A stretch of DNA of 37,184 nt, taken from contig CAMWMK010000029.1 of NCBI GenBank assembly GCA_947175295.1, positions 1 through 37,184 of the forward strand, in the 5' to 3' direction. The notes under the pieces are model-generated. The model was not told the origin of the DNA. It saw nothing but the letters and a program-made list of their open reading frames with translations, and searched no databases. This DNA is from an uncultured Porphyromonadaceae bacterium (lineage in GTDB: Bacteria; Bacteroidota; Bacteroidia; Bacteroidales; Muribaculaceae). Numbering within the stretch: position 1 is the stretch's first letter; each line of letters starts with the position of its first letter. The position numbers and the translations under genes were made by a program. Positions 16,908-25,970 of the stretch are shown here, in pieces.

Positions 16908-16943
16908 TGCATAATTCATAATTCATAATGCATAATTCATAAT
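16908..16943. repeat. Low-complexity TGCATAATTCATAAT repeats
   Basis: Repeated CATAATTCATAATG-type units fill the start of the 84-bp gap between the esterase and alpha-galactosidase genes. They are AT-rich and self-similar in both strands. Such strings recur in intergenic DNA of Bacteroidales, from memory. No role is evident; they might mark a past insertion or affect read-through. Confidence 0.6.
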
Positions 16944-16986
16944 CGAAGTTATACAACTCAAAATAGACTGTTCAAAACTGACAACC

Positions 16987-19137
16987 ATGAAATCAATCTT
17001 CACATTAGCCACGGCACTGATGCTCTACCCGGCATTCATGCAGGCTGAAAACCTCATCGTGATAGAGAGCGACAACAACGCTATCGTATACGACGTGGCC
17101 GACAACCAGCGCCTCTATCAGCGCTATTTCGGAAAGAAACTGAAAGACAAGAGCGACTACAGCAAGATCCAGAACGGACCGGAGGCCATAATCACCCACG
17201 GAATGGAGGACTACTACGAGCCGGCCCTCCACATAAACCATCCCGACGGCAACCAGTCGACACTCCTGCAGTATCAGAAGCACGAGACATCGAAGCTCGC
17301 CGACGGAGCGGACCGCACGGTGATCACACTTTCAGATCCGGTATATAAGGATGAGGTGAAACTCATCTACGACGTATATCCGGAGCACGACATCTTCAAG
17401 TCGCACACTGAGATAACCAACAATGAAGGCAAACCCATCGAAGTGGAGAAATACGCTTCCTCCATGCTTCATTTCGCCAACGGCGATTACTATCTGACCC
17501 AGTTCAACGGCGATTGGGCTTCGGAGGTGAACGCCAAGGAGACAAAGCTTGAGTACGGAAAGAAGCAGCTCGATACGAAGCTCGGCGCGAGAGCCGATAT
17601 GTTCTGCTCCCCCTTCTTCCAGATCGGACTCGACTCTCCGGCATCGGAGAATTCCGGCGATCTGCTTGCAGGCACACTGGGCTGGACCGGCAACTTCCGC
17701 TTTACATTCGAGGTGGACCATAAGGGTGAGCTGCGTGTGATCTCAGGCATCAATCCCTACGCATCTACCCGCACGCTCAAGAAAGGGGAGACATTCGTGA
17801 CCCCGGAGTTCATCTTCACACTCTCGGATGAGGGACGCGGCAAGGCGAGCCGTAATTTCCACGACTGGGCCCGCGACCACCAGCTCAACAAGGGCAATGA
17901 CTCGAGAATGACACTCCTCAACAACTGGGAGGCCACCTACTTCGACTTCGACGAGGAGAAGCTCAAGAAACTCATCGGAGAGGCCAAGGAACTTGGAGTA
18001 GACATGTTCCTGCTCGACGACGGATGGTTTGCCAACAAATATCCGCGCCACAGCGACACCCAGGGCCTCGGCGACTGGACCGAGACCAAGGACAAGCTTC
18101 CCAACGGCATCGGCGCCCTCACCAAGGCTGCGAAAGACAACGGCGTGAAGTTCGGCCTCTGGATCGAGCCGGAGATGGTCAATCCCAAGAGTGAACTCTA
18201 TGAGAACCACAAGGACTGGGTGATCACGCTTCCCAACCGCGATGAATATTACTTCCGCAACCAGCTCGTGCTCGACCTGAGCAATCCGAAGGTGCAGGAC
18301 TATGTGTTTGATGTGGTAGACGGCCTTATGACCAAATATCCCGACATCGCTTTCTTCAAGTGGGACTGCAACTCTCCGATCACCAACATCTACTCCAACT
18401 ATGAGAAGATGGACCAGGACCATCTCTATGTGGACTATGTGAAGGGTCTCTACAATGTGCTCGAGCGTATCAAGGCCAAGTATCCCGACCTTATGATGAT
18501 GATGTGTTCGGGTGGCGGTGGCCGCTCCGACTACGAAGGGCTCAAATATTTCACGGAGTTCTGGCCCAGCGACAACACGGACCCTATCGAGCGCCTCTAC
18601 ATCCAGTGGGGTTTCTCGCAGGTGTTCCCTGCTAAGACGCTCTGCGCGCATGTGACCACTTGGAACCGCTCTACTCCCGTGAAGTTCCGCACCAATGTGG
18701 CCATGATGGGTAAGCTCGGCTTCGACATCAAGCTCGACGACATGGAGAAAGACGAGGTGGAATACTGCAAGCGCGCCATTAAGAACTACAACAGCCTGAA
18801 GCCCATCATCCTTGAAGGCGACCAGTACCGCCTCGTGTCGCCCTACGAAGGTCAGCATGCCGCTACCATGTATGTGGGCAAGAACGACGGCAATGCAGTG
18901 GTCTTCACCTTCGATCTCTATCCGCGCTATAAGCAGGGCATATTCAAGTCTGAGGCCAACGTGAAGCTCAACGGCCTGAATCCGGATGCCCGCTACAGGG
19001 TGACGGAAATTGACCGCACCGACGGCAACAACGAGAACATCGGCGAGTACTCAGGTGAGTTCCTGATGACGGTAGGTCTGCCGCTCTTCACGCTCAACCG
19101 ACTCAATAGCCGTGTCTTCACAGTAGACAGGATATGA
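16987..19137 (+). CDS. GH36 alpha-galactosidase, exported
   Basis: A canonical family 36 alpha-galactosidase of 716 residues with signal peptide MKSIFTLATALMLYPAFMQA. The order is N-terminal beta-supersandwich, TIM barrel (about 290-600) and C-terminal beta domain. Diagnostic motifs are NNWEATYFDF, DMFLLDDGWF, GLWIEPEMVNP, FFKWDCN (nucleophile Asp460), CSGGGGRSDY and FWPSDNTDPIERL (acid/base Asp529). The 69-residue spacing of the two acids is usual for the family. It releases terminal alpha-galactose. Its stop overlaps the start of the GH110 gene (ATGA at 19134-19137), implying translational coupling of two alpha-galactosidases with different linkage preference. Confidence 0.93.
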   Translation: MKSIFTLATALMLYPAFMQAENLIVIESDNNAIVYDVADNQRLYQRYFGKKLKDKSDYSKIQNGPEAIITHGMEDYYEPALHINHPDGNQSTLLQYQKHETSKLADGADRTVITLSDPVYKDEVKLIYDVYPEHDIFKSHTEITNNEGKPIEVEKYASSMLHFANGDYYLTQFNGDWASEVNAKETKLEYGKKQLDTKLGARADMFCSPFFQIGLDSPASENSGDLLAGTLGWTGNFRFTFEVDHKGELRVISGINPYASTRTLKKGETFVTPEFIFTLSDEGRGKASRNFHDWARDHQLNKGNDSRMTLLNNWEATYFDFDEEKLKKLIGEAKELGVDMFLLDDGWFANKYPRHSDTQGLGDWTETKDKLPNGIGALTKAAKDNGVKFGLWIEPEMVNPKSELYENHKDWVITLPNRDEYYFRNQLVLDLSNPKVQDYVFDVVDGLMTKYPDIAFFKWDCNSPITNIYSNYEKMDQDHLYVDYVKGLYNVLERIKAKYPDLMMMMCSGGGGRSDYEGLKYFTEFWPSDNTDPIERLYIQWGFSQVFPAKTLCAHVTTWNRSTPVKFRTNVAMMGKLGFDIKLDDMEKDEVEYCKRAIKNYNSLKPIILEGDQYRLVSPYEGQHAATMYVGKNDGNAVVFTFDLYPRYKQGIFKSEANVKLNGLNPDARYRVTEIDRTDGNNENIGEYSGEFLMTVGLPLFTLNRLNSRVFTVDRI

Positions 19138-20882
19138 GCAGACGAATCTATGTAATGGTTTCGGCGGCATTGGCGGCTATGTGCGTCAATGCCGCTGGCA
19201 TAATCGAGGTGCCTCTTTGCGACGGCGATGCCACGGAGGCCATCCAGGCTGCGATAGAGAAAGCCGCTTCCTACAAGGGAAAGCCCGTAACGCTCAGGCT
19301 TTCCCCCGGCAACTACCACATAAGCAGGGAAAAGGGCTCGCGCTTCCTCTACCATATCTCCAATACGGCCTCTGCTGAGGAGAACCCAGACCAGACAAAG
19401 CACATCGGACTATGGCTTAGGGGGATGAAGAACGTCACCATTGACGGCAACGGCGCATGGCTCGTGACCCACGGAGAGATGACTTCATTCGTCATAGACA
19501 GTTGCGAGAACATCACCCTCAGGAACTTCACGCTGACGTCTGCCGACCCGTCCGTACCGGAATTCAAGGTGCTGTCGGTCGACCGCAATTCGATGACGGT
19601 GGAGATTACGCCGCCTACTCAGTTCGAGATCAGCGAATCGGGTGAGTTCCGGTTCAAGGGTGAGGGCTGGAGCTTCGCAGAAGGGGCGCATGCCACCACA
19701 TATCCGGAGTTTGCCCAGGTATTCTATCCTGAGAGCAACGTCACCCTGCGCTGCGAGACTCCTCTGCAGGGGCGTAAATGGGCCCGGCGGCTCGGTGAGC
19801 GTATCGTGCAGTTCGGCTATGACCATGCTCCCGACGTGCACGTAGGCGAGATCTACCAGTTGCGCCACGGAATACGCAATCAGGCCTGTGGCTTCATCAG
19901 CATGAGCCGTGACATAAGGATAGAAGACGCTGAGTTGAATTTCCTCGGTAATTTCGGTCTGGTGGGGCAGTATAGCGAGAACATCACCTACGACAATATC
20001 CGTTGCCGTCCGCGTCTCGGTTCGGGCAGGACCGACGCAGGATTCGCCGACTTCGTACAGATGTCGGGCTGCAAGGGGAAGATACGTATAGCCAACTCTT
20101 ACTTCGAAGGCGCTCATGACGACCCCATCAACATCCACGGCACCCATCTGAAGGCGGTAGCATCGGATGCTCCCGACAGGTTGAGGGTAAGATTCATGCA
20201 TGGTCAGAGCTACGGCTTCACGCCGTTTTTCAAGGGCGACAAAGTAGAGATAATGGACCGCCATTCGCTCAACTGCATCACTCCTGCTACTGTAAAAAGC
20301 GTACGGAAGATCGATGACTATGAGTTTGAACTGACTTTCGACCGCGTGGTTCCGGCCCTGAAGGAGGGATACCCGATAGACGATATCGCGGTGGAGAACG
20401 TGACATGGACACCGGAGGTGGAGATCGTCAACAATTACTTTGCCCGCATCCCGACACGGGGAATCCTCATCACTACCCGTGGCAAGTCGCTGATCGAGGA
20501 CAATACGTTTTTCCGCATGCCTATGCCGTCGGTGCTTGTCTCCGACGACGCCCGCGGCTGGTATGAATCCGGACCTGTCCACGACCTGACCATACGGCGC
20601 AATACATTCATCGAATGTGGCTCGCCGGTGATAGCGATATGGCCTGAATACGACCGCTTCGACCGACCGATCCACCGCAATATCGAAGTGGTAGACAATC
20701 GGTTTATCATGAAGAAGGAAGAGACTGCCATAAGCATGAGGGGAGTGGAAGACGTCACGGTCCGGGGCAACGTGTTTGATATGCCGCAGGCAGACTCAGG
20801 CGTTTCCGCAGAGTCCCTCATAGAGTCGAAAGATACGTCCGGACTCAAGATCTACGACAACAAAGTGGTGGCGACACCTTGA
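19134..20882 (+). CDS. GH110 alpha-1,3-galactosidase
   Basis: A 582-residue exported right-handed beta-helix enzyme matching the GH110 alpha-1,3-galactosidases first known from Bacteroides (GlaA/GlaB), which cleave Gal-alpha-1,3-Gal and, in some members, blood group B antigen. The signal peptide is MSRRIYVMVSAALAAMCVNA. The family signature is FADFVQMSGCKGK followed by YFEGAHDDPINIHGTHLKAV, with the Asp329-Asp330 pair likely catalytic. Parallel beta-helix coils are visible as repeated N-I-T-L/N-V-T-I-D-G strands. I do not assign GlaA or GlaB because that depends on specificity. It overlaps the GH36 stop by 4 bp, and the next gene starts 28 bp on. Confidence 0.9.
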   Translation: MSRRIYVMVSAALAAMCVNAAGIIEVPLCDGDATEAIQAAIEKAASYKGKPVTLRLSPGNYHISREKGSRFLYHISNTASAEENPDQTKHIGLWLRGMKNVTIDGNGAWLVTHGEMTSFVIDSCENITLRNFTLTSADPSVPEFKVLSVDRNSMTVEITPPTQFEISESGEFRFKGEGWSFAEGAHATTYPEFAQVFYPESNVTLRCETPLQGRKWARRLGERIVQFGYDHAPDVHVGEIYQLRHGIRNQACGFISMSRDIRIEDAELNFLGNFGLVGQYSENITYDNIRCRPRLGSGRTDAGFADFVQMSGCKGKIRIANSYFEGAHDDPINIHGTHLKAVASDAPDRLRVRFMHGQSYGFTPFFKGDKVEIMDRHSLNCITPATVKSVRKIDDYEFELTFDRVVPALKEGYPIDDIAVENVTWTPEVEIVNNYFARIPTRGILITTRGKSLIEDNTFFRMPMPSVLVSDDARGWYESGPVHDLTIRRNTFIECGSPVIAIWPEYDRFDRPIHRNIEVVDNRFIMKKEETAISMRGVEDVTVRGNVFDMPQADSGVSAESLIESKDTSGLKIYDNKVVATP

Positions 20883-20910
20883 ATAATGTTTTTTTTCAAA
20901 GACTTAATAA

Positions 20911-23661
20911 ATGAAAAAAGCACTGACCCTTATATCCTTATTGATCTCCATTTGTTGCTATGGAAGCGTCACGACATTGAATGTCGCTCCGGAGGCGCGC
21001 GTCAGCGCTTCATCTTTTGTGGCCGGGCATGAGCCTTGTGGAATCAACGACGGCCTTGCACGCATAGCGGGTAAGGGTGATTGGCTTTCCGATGTCAAGG
21101 AGACATTTTGGGGTGAGATTGATTTCCCCTGGATACGTCTTGACTGGAATCGCCCCATAGAGGTGGATAAGGTGGTGATTTATGATCAGATTTCGTCTGA
21201 TTCAAATACTTCGGGAGTGATGCTTCGCTTCAGTGACGGCTCAAGCTACGATGTCGGTTGTATCCCTGCCTCCGGAGCTCCTATAGAGGTGGACCTGGGA
21301 GGTAAAGTGACGGAATCAATTATGGTGGAGGTAATTGACGGTAATGGAGACAATCTTGGACTCTCGGAAATAGAGGTATATCCCACACCCCAAAGCTGTG
21401 GGGATTATGTCTCGATGGTCAATCCGTTTGTTGAGACCACCCGTGGAAGATACTTCTTCTTCATATCCGGATGCCAGCCTCAGGGCATGATTGGAGCGGC
21501 TCCCATGACCAGGAATAAGAACCAGGGAGGCGGAGGATACAATTACAATGATTCGCATATTTTGGGATTTCCGCAGATCCATGCATGGATGCTTTCCGGC
21601 CTCAGCTTTATGCCTGCATCATCAGGTGTAATGACTACTGGAGGCGAGGATGGGTGGAAGTCAGGATTCTCCCATTCCGGAGAGATCGCTTTCCCGGGCT
21701 ACCATAGGGTCTATCTTGAAGACCATAGAGTATGGGTGGAACAAACGGCCACCCAGCGTACTTCCGCTTACAGGCTGACCTATAGCGCTGATACAGAGGC
21801 TAACCTCCTTCTTGTTTTAGGAGGCTATGTGGGTACTTCAACTATGGTCAATGCCGATGTCAGGGCAGTATCGTCTACAAGACTGGAAGGCTCGTTCGAC
21901 ACTACCGGACGGCTCTGGGGTGGTCCCGACTTCGTGAAGGTATTCTTTGTAGCGGATTTCGACAGGCCGTTTAGGAATCTTGATTCATGGACCGGAGAAT
22001 GCATAAGCCATGATGTCGATGGGCTTGCGGTGAATACCGAAAGTGTGCCCCGAAATGAAGGAATGAGCTATCATGATGCGCAAAATACAGGCCTTAATGT
22101 GCGCTTTCCCGTGCAAGCCGGTGAACCGGTGGAAGTGAAGATGGCTGTTTCTTATGTCAGCGTGGATAATGCCCGAGATAATATGGAGAAAGAGGCCGGA
22201 GGCATTGGATTTGATGAAATCCGGGCTCGCTCAACGGAAGAATGGAACGACTGGCTCGGAAAGATCGAAGTGAAGGGAGGTACGCAAGACCAACGTATAA
22301 AATTCTATACCGATCTATGGCACACTCTTCTCGGACGGCATAAGATCAATGATGCCAATGGAGAGTATCCCGACCGTACGAAAGGAGGCTGTATCAAGGG
22401 AAAAAATGTGATCGATCCTGTCTTCAGGGTGGGTAAACTGCCGGTGGATAAAGCCGGTCATCCAGTCTTCAACATGTATAATTCAGATGCCCTATGGCTC
22501 ACGCAATGGAATCAGAATACATTGTGGGGCCTTGCGTGGCCTTCGCTTCTTGACGATTTCAGCGCGTCGATGGTGGAGTATGGTGCCAATGGTGGCCTTA
22601 TTCCCCGCGGACCGTGCGGAGGCGGATATTCATTCATCATGAGCGGATGTCCCGCCACTTCAATGATTACAAGCGCTTATCAACGGGGACTCTGCCATAA
22701 GTGGAATCCTGGAAAGGCATACGGCATCCTGCGCCGTAACCATGAGAAGGGGGGGATGCTCGGCTACAACTATGAGCGTGAATTTGATGTCTACGATGTT
22801 GAAGGGTATGCTCCCGAACGGGGCGGTGTGACCGTGCAGTGGGCATTTGAAGACTGGGCCTTGAGCCAGATGGCCACCGCAATGGGAAAGCGGAAGGATG
22901 CCGCGAGATTCGGGCTTAGGTCAAAAGGTTGGGTTAAATGCATTCATCCTGACCTCCATCTGCTTCTTCCATTGAAGGAAGACGGCTCATGGCTTCACAC
23001 GGATCCGTTGAGCGGATGGGGATTCGAGGAAGCGAACTCATGGCAAACCACTTTCGGACTTTCCCACGACATCCCCGGGCTTGCCGAGGCGATGGGGGGA
23101 AGCGATGTTCTGTGCGATATGCTTGACCATGCTTTCACGCAAAGCGTAGACGGAGATTTCGTGGCGGGATATGGGTCGGGCTATGTAAGCTACGCGAATC
23201 AACCGGGACTTTCCTCAGCGCATGTGTTTTCCCACGCAGGGCGCCCTTGGCTCACTCAGTATTGGGTGAGGCAGGTGAAGAAAAAGGCATATGGCTCGAT
23301 ATCCCCGTCAAGAGGATATGGCGGACATGACGAAGATCAGGGGCAAATGAGTGGGGTGAGCGCCTTGATGGCCATCGGACTTTTCTCGATCAACGGCGGC
23401 TCTGCGATCAATCCCTATTATGAAATCACTTCCCCGATATTCGATGAGATCATAATAAAGCTTGACAAGGAGTATTATAGTGGAGACGAATTCAGGATAA
23501 AGACGTATGGAAATTCCGACCGTAACTGCTACATACAGCGAGCCGAGCTTAACGGTAGGCTCCACGAATCCTTCCGTATCGATCATGATGATTTTGCGAA
23601 AGGAGGAGTGCTCGAACTCTGGCTTGGTGACACACCCAATGAGGAGTGGGGTATAAGATAG
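20911..23661 (+). CDS. Divergent GH92-family glycosidase with N-terminal F5/8-type (CBM32-like) domain
   Basis: A 916-residue exported protein (signal peptide MKKALTLISLLISICC...). Residues about 25-165 form a discoidin/CBM32-like sandwich (WIRLDWNRPIEVDKVVIYDQ ... LSEIEVYP). The rest follows the calcium-dependent GH92 alpha-mannosidase plan: NPFVETTRG, a beta-sandwich, then an (alpha/alpha)6 barrel. The acid motif is FEEANSWQ (Glu707) and the base motif is GGHDEDQGQMSG (Asp807/Asp809). It departs from typical members: the usual HGNEPSHH calcium/specificity loop is replaced by ANQPGLSSAH, and the opening NPFIGTG by NPFVETTRG. Substrate specificity may therefore not be alpha-1,2-mannose. A T8 run precedes the start codon. 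Confidence 0.8.
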   Translation: MKKALTLISLLISICCYGSVTTLNVAPEARVSASSFVAGHEPCGINDGLARIAGKGDWLSDVKETFWGEIDFPWIRLDWNRPIEVDKVVIYDQISSDSNTSGVMLRFSDGSSYDVGCIPASGAPIEVDLGGKVTESIMVEVIDGNGDNLGLSEIEVYPTPQSCGDYVSMVNPFVETTRGRYFFFISGCQPQGMIGAAPMTRNKNQGGGGYNYNDSHILGFPQIHAWMLSGLSFMPASSGVMTTGGEDGWKSGFSHSGEIAFPGYHRVYLEDHRVWVEQTATQRTSAYRLTYSADTEANLLLVLGGYVGTSTMVNADVRAVSSTRLEGSFDTTGRLWGGPDFVKVFFVADFDRPFRNLDSWTGECISHDVDGLAVNTESVPRNEGMSYHDAQNTGLNVRFPVQAGEPVEVKMAVSYVSVDNARDNMEKEAGGIGFDEIRARSTEEWNDWLGKIEVKGGTQDQRIKFYTDLWHTLLGRHKINDANGEYPDRTKGGCIKGKNVIDPVFRVGKLPVDKAGHPVFNMYNSDALWLTQWNQNTLWGLAWPSLLDDFSASMVEYGANGGLIPRGPCGGGYSFIMSGCPATSMITSAYQRGLCHKWNPGKAYGILRRNHEKGGMLGYNYEREFDVYDVEGYAPERGGVTVQWAFEDWALSQMATAMGKRKDAARFGLRSKGWVKCIHPDLHLLLPLKEDGSWLHTDPLSGWGFEEANSWQTTFGLSHDIPGLAEAMGGSDVLCDMLDHAFTQSVDGDFVAGYGSGYVSYANQPGLSSAHVFSHAGRPWLTQYWVRQVKKKAYGSISPSRGYGGHDEDQGQMSGVSALMAIGLFSINGGSAINPYYEITSPIFDEIIIKLDKEYYSGDEFRIKTYGNSDRNCYIQRAELNGRLHESFRIDHDDFAKGGVLELWLGDTPNEEWGIR

Positions 23662-23697
23662 GACTGAAAAACTTTTGCTTGACATAATGATAATGAC

Positions 23698-25887
23698 ATG
23701 AATAAGAGACAAATTAATCTGGCGATTGCCGCTTTTTTTGCGTCTGCGGCGCTTGCGGGCAATTATACGCAATATGTAAACCCATTCATAGGCACCGGCG
23801 CTATTGACGGCGGACTTTCCGGCAACAACTATCCCGGCGCTACAGTGCCATTCGGAATGGTGCAGCTAAGCCCTGACACCCATGAGGCTCCCGACTGGTA
23901 TAACGCTTCCGGCTACGACCACAACGACAGCCGCATCTACGGCTTCAGCCATACGCGCCTGAGCGGTACGGGAGCGAGCGACCTCATCGACATACTCATG
24001 ATGCCCACCACAGGCGACCTCAAGGTCTCATCCTTCAGCCACGACAAGGAGACCGCATCGCCGGGCTACTATAAGGTGCATTTAAACGACGAGGGGATTG
24101 ACGCCGAACTTTCGGCCACTACCCGCACCGGCCTTCACCGCTATTCCTATCCCAAGGGGGCGGACCGCAACATATGGCTGGATGTGGACCATTCCGCCAA
24201 CAAAGGAAGCTGGGACCGCCGCATCATCAACGCGCAGATACGCCAGACCGCTCCCAACCGTCTGGAGGGATACCGCGTGATAACCGGTTGGGCGAAGCTG
24301 CGCAAGGTATATTTCGTGATAGACTTCTCCGAGCCGATAAGCGAACTCAAGCTTTTCGACGGCGACGGACGTGAATACACCGCCGATGACGCTACGCTCA
24401 TCAACGGCCGCTCTCCGCGAGCGCTTATTTCCTTCGGAGTGGGCGATAAGCCTGTGGTAGGCAAGGTGGCGCTCAGCGGGGTGAGCCTCGCAAACGCAAG
24501 GGAGAACATGAAGGCGGAAGCCGATTCGTATGAATTCGACAGATATGTGGCAGCCGCCGACCGCCAGTGGGATTCCCAGCTCGGCAAGATAGAGGCCAAG
24601 GGCGATCCGGAGAAACTGACTACATTCTATACGGCCCTCTACCATATGATGCTTCAGCCCAACACATTCTCCGACGTCAACGGGGAGTGGATGACTCCCG
24701 ACTATTCCGTGGCCAAAGTGCCCGACGGAGAGACCCAATACACCACCTTCTCGCTCTGGGACACGTACCGTGCGGCCCATCCGCTCTACACCATAACGGA
24801 GCCGGAACGGACACGCGACTTCGTCAACAGCATGCTGCGCCATTATGACTACTACGGCTATCTTCCCGTATGGCACCTTTGGGGCCAGGACAACTACTGC
24901 ATGATAGGCAACCACGCCATTCCCGTTGTGGTGGACGCTGTATTGAAGGGTATTCCTGGCATCGACAAGGCCCATGCGTGGGAGGCGGTGAAGAACAGCA
25001 GCCTGCAGTCGCATCCAAATTCTCCTTTCGGTGTGTGGGAAAAGTATGGATATATGCCTGAGAACATTCAGTCGCAGTCCGTATCGATCACTCTTGAGAT
25101 GGCTTACGATGATTGGTGTGCGGCTCAGCTCGCCAAGGCTATGGGCGATGAGGAGAGCGCGGAGCGTTTCACGCGCCGCTCGCAGTTCTACAGGAACCTC
25201 CATAATCCGGACAATATGTTTTTCGCTCCAAAGGATGATGCGGGCAACTGGATAGAGCCTTTCGATCCCTTGAAGTTCGGTGCCAACGGCGGAAACCCCT
25301 TCACTGAAGGAAACGCCTGGCAGTATTACTGGTATGTGCCCCACGATATGGAGGGCCTTATATCGCTGACCGGCGGCCCTAAGGCGTTTGAGAAGAAACT
25401 CGACACCTTCTTTACTCTTACCGACACTTCCGGAGAGAAAAACGACAACATATCCGGCCTTATCGGCCAATATGCACACGGCAACGAACCGAGCCATCAT
25501 GTGGCGTATCTCTACAACAATGTGGGGAAACCGGAAAAGACACGTGGCATGGTGAAGCGTATCATGACGGAGCTCTACAACAACAACTACAACGGCTACG
25601 CCGGCAACGATGACTGCGGCGAGATGTCGGCATGGTATGTCTTCAGCGCCATGGGTTTCTATCCGGTCAATCCGGCTTCGGGCGAATACAGTGTCGGTCT
25701 TCCCCTTTTCGATGAGTGCGTCATTCATCTTCCTTCGGGAAAGGATTTCAGCATCACAGCCGACCGCCGCAACCCTGACTCTACCAAAGTGAAGAAGATC
25801 CTCCTCAACGGGAAGCCGGTGAAAGACCAGACCCTCCGCCACGCCGACCTTGCTTCAGGCGGTACGCTCCACTTTGCATTCGATTGA
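23698..25887 (+). CDS. GH92 alpha-mannosidase (probable alpha-1,2 type)
   Basis: A canonical family 92 exo-alpha-mannosidase of 729 residues, calcium dependent and inverting. The signal peptide is MNKRQINLAIAAFFASAALA. Motifs include YVNPFIGTG, GATVPFGMVQLSPDT, GFSHTRLSGTG, TFSLWDTYRAAHPLYT, FTEGNAWQYYWYVPHD (catalytic acid Glu537), HGNEPSHHVAYLYN and GNDDCGEMSAWYVFSAMGFYPV (Asp638/Asp639, base region). The HGNEPSHH loop is the pattern I associate with alpha-1,2-mannosidases. It is the last gene of the operon, 36 bp after the divergent paralogue and 21 bp before the terminator. It probably trims high-mannose or hybrid N-glycans. Confidence 0.92.
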   Translation: MNKRQINLAIAAFFASAALAGNYTQYVNPFIGTGAIDGGLSGNNYPGATVPFGMVQLSPDTHEAPDWYNASGYDHNDSRIYGFSHTRLSGTGASDLIDILMMPTTGDLKVSSFSHDKETASPGYYKVHLNDEGIDAELSATTRTGLHRYSYPKGADRNIWLDVDHSANKGSWDRRIINAQIRQTAPNRLEGYRVITGWAKLRKVYFVIDFSEPISELKLFDGDGREYTADDATLINGRSPRALISFGVGDKPVVGKVALSGVSLANARENMKAEADSYEFDRYVAAADRQWDSQLGKIEAKGDPEKLTTFYTALYHMMLQPNTFSDVNGEWMTPDYSVAKVPDGETQYTTFSLWDTYRAAHPLYTITEPERTRDFVNSMLRHYDYYGYLPVWHLWGQDNYCMIGNHAIPVVVDAVLKGIPGIDKAHAWEAVKNSSLQSHPNSPFGVWEKYGYMPENIQSQSVSITLEMAYDDWCAAQLAKAMGDEESAERFTRRSQFYRNLHNPDNMFFAPKDDAGNWIEPFDPLKFGANGGNPFTEGNAWQYYWYVPHDMEGLISLTGGPKAFEKKLDTFFTLTDTSGEKNDNISGLIGQYAHGNEPSHHVAYLYNNVGKPEKTRGMVKRIMTELYNNNYNGYAGNDDCGEMSAWYVFSAMGFYPVNPASGEYSVGLPLFDECVIHLPSGKDFSITADRRNPDSTKVKKILLNGKPVKDQTLRHADLASGGTLHFAFD

Positions 25888-25908
25888 TAGATAATTTATA
25901 CTATACGG

Positions 25909-25945
25909 CGAAGGCGCTCATCACTGCGATGGGCGCCTTCGTTTT
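25909..25945 (+). terminator. Terminator of the glycosidase operon
   Basis: CGAAGGCGCTCATC (25909-25922) pairs with GATGGGCGCCTTCG (25928-25941) around a 5-nt loop, followed by TTTTATTC. The minus-strand reading also gives a strong stem, so it may serve the convergent CotH gene ending at 25971. Confidence 0.9.
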
Positions 25946-25970
25946 ATTCATATGGATCCTGTGGCTGCGG

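Noticed and set aside
20889-20896. T8 run before the divergent GH92 gene as a phase-variation or terminator site
   Set aside because: No hairpin precedes it and it is not within a coding frame; the 28-bp gap is best read as operon spacing.
24082-25842. Minus-strand ORF of 586 codons over the GH92 gene
   Set aside because: Antisense shadow of a strongly conserved enzyme gene; no motif in its translation.
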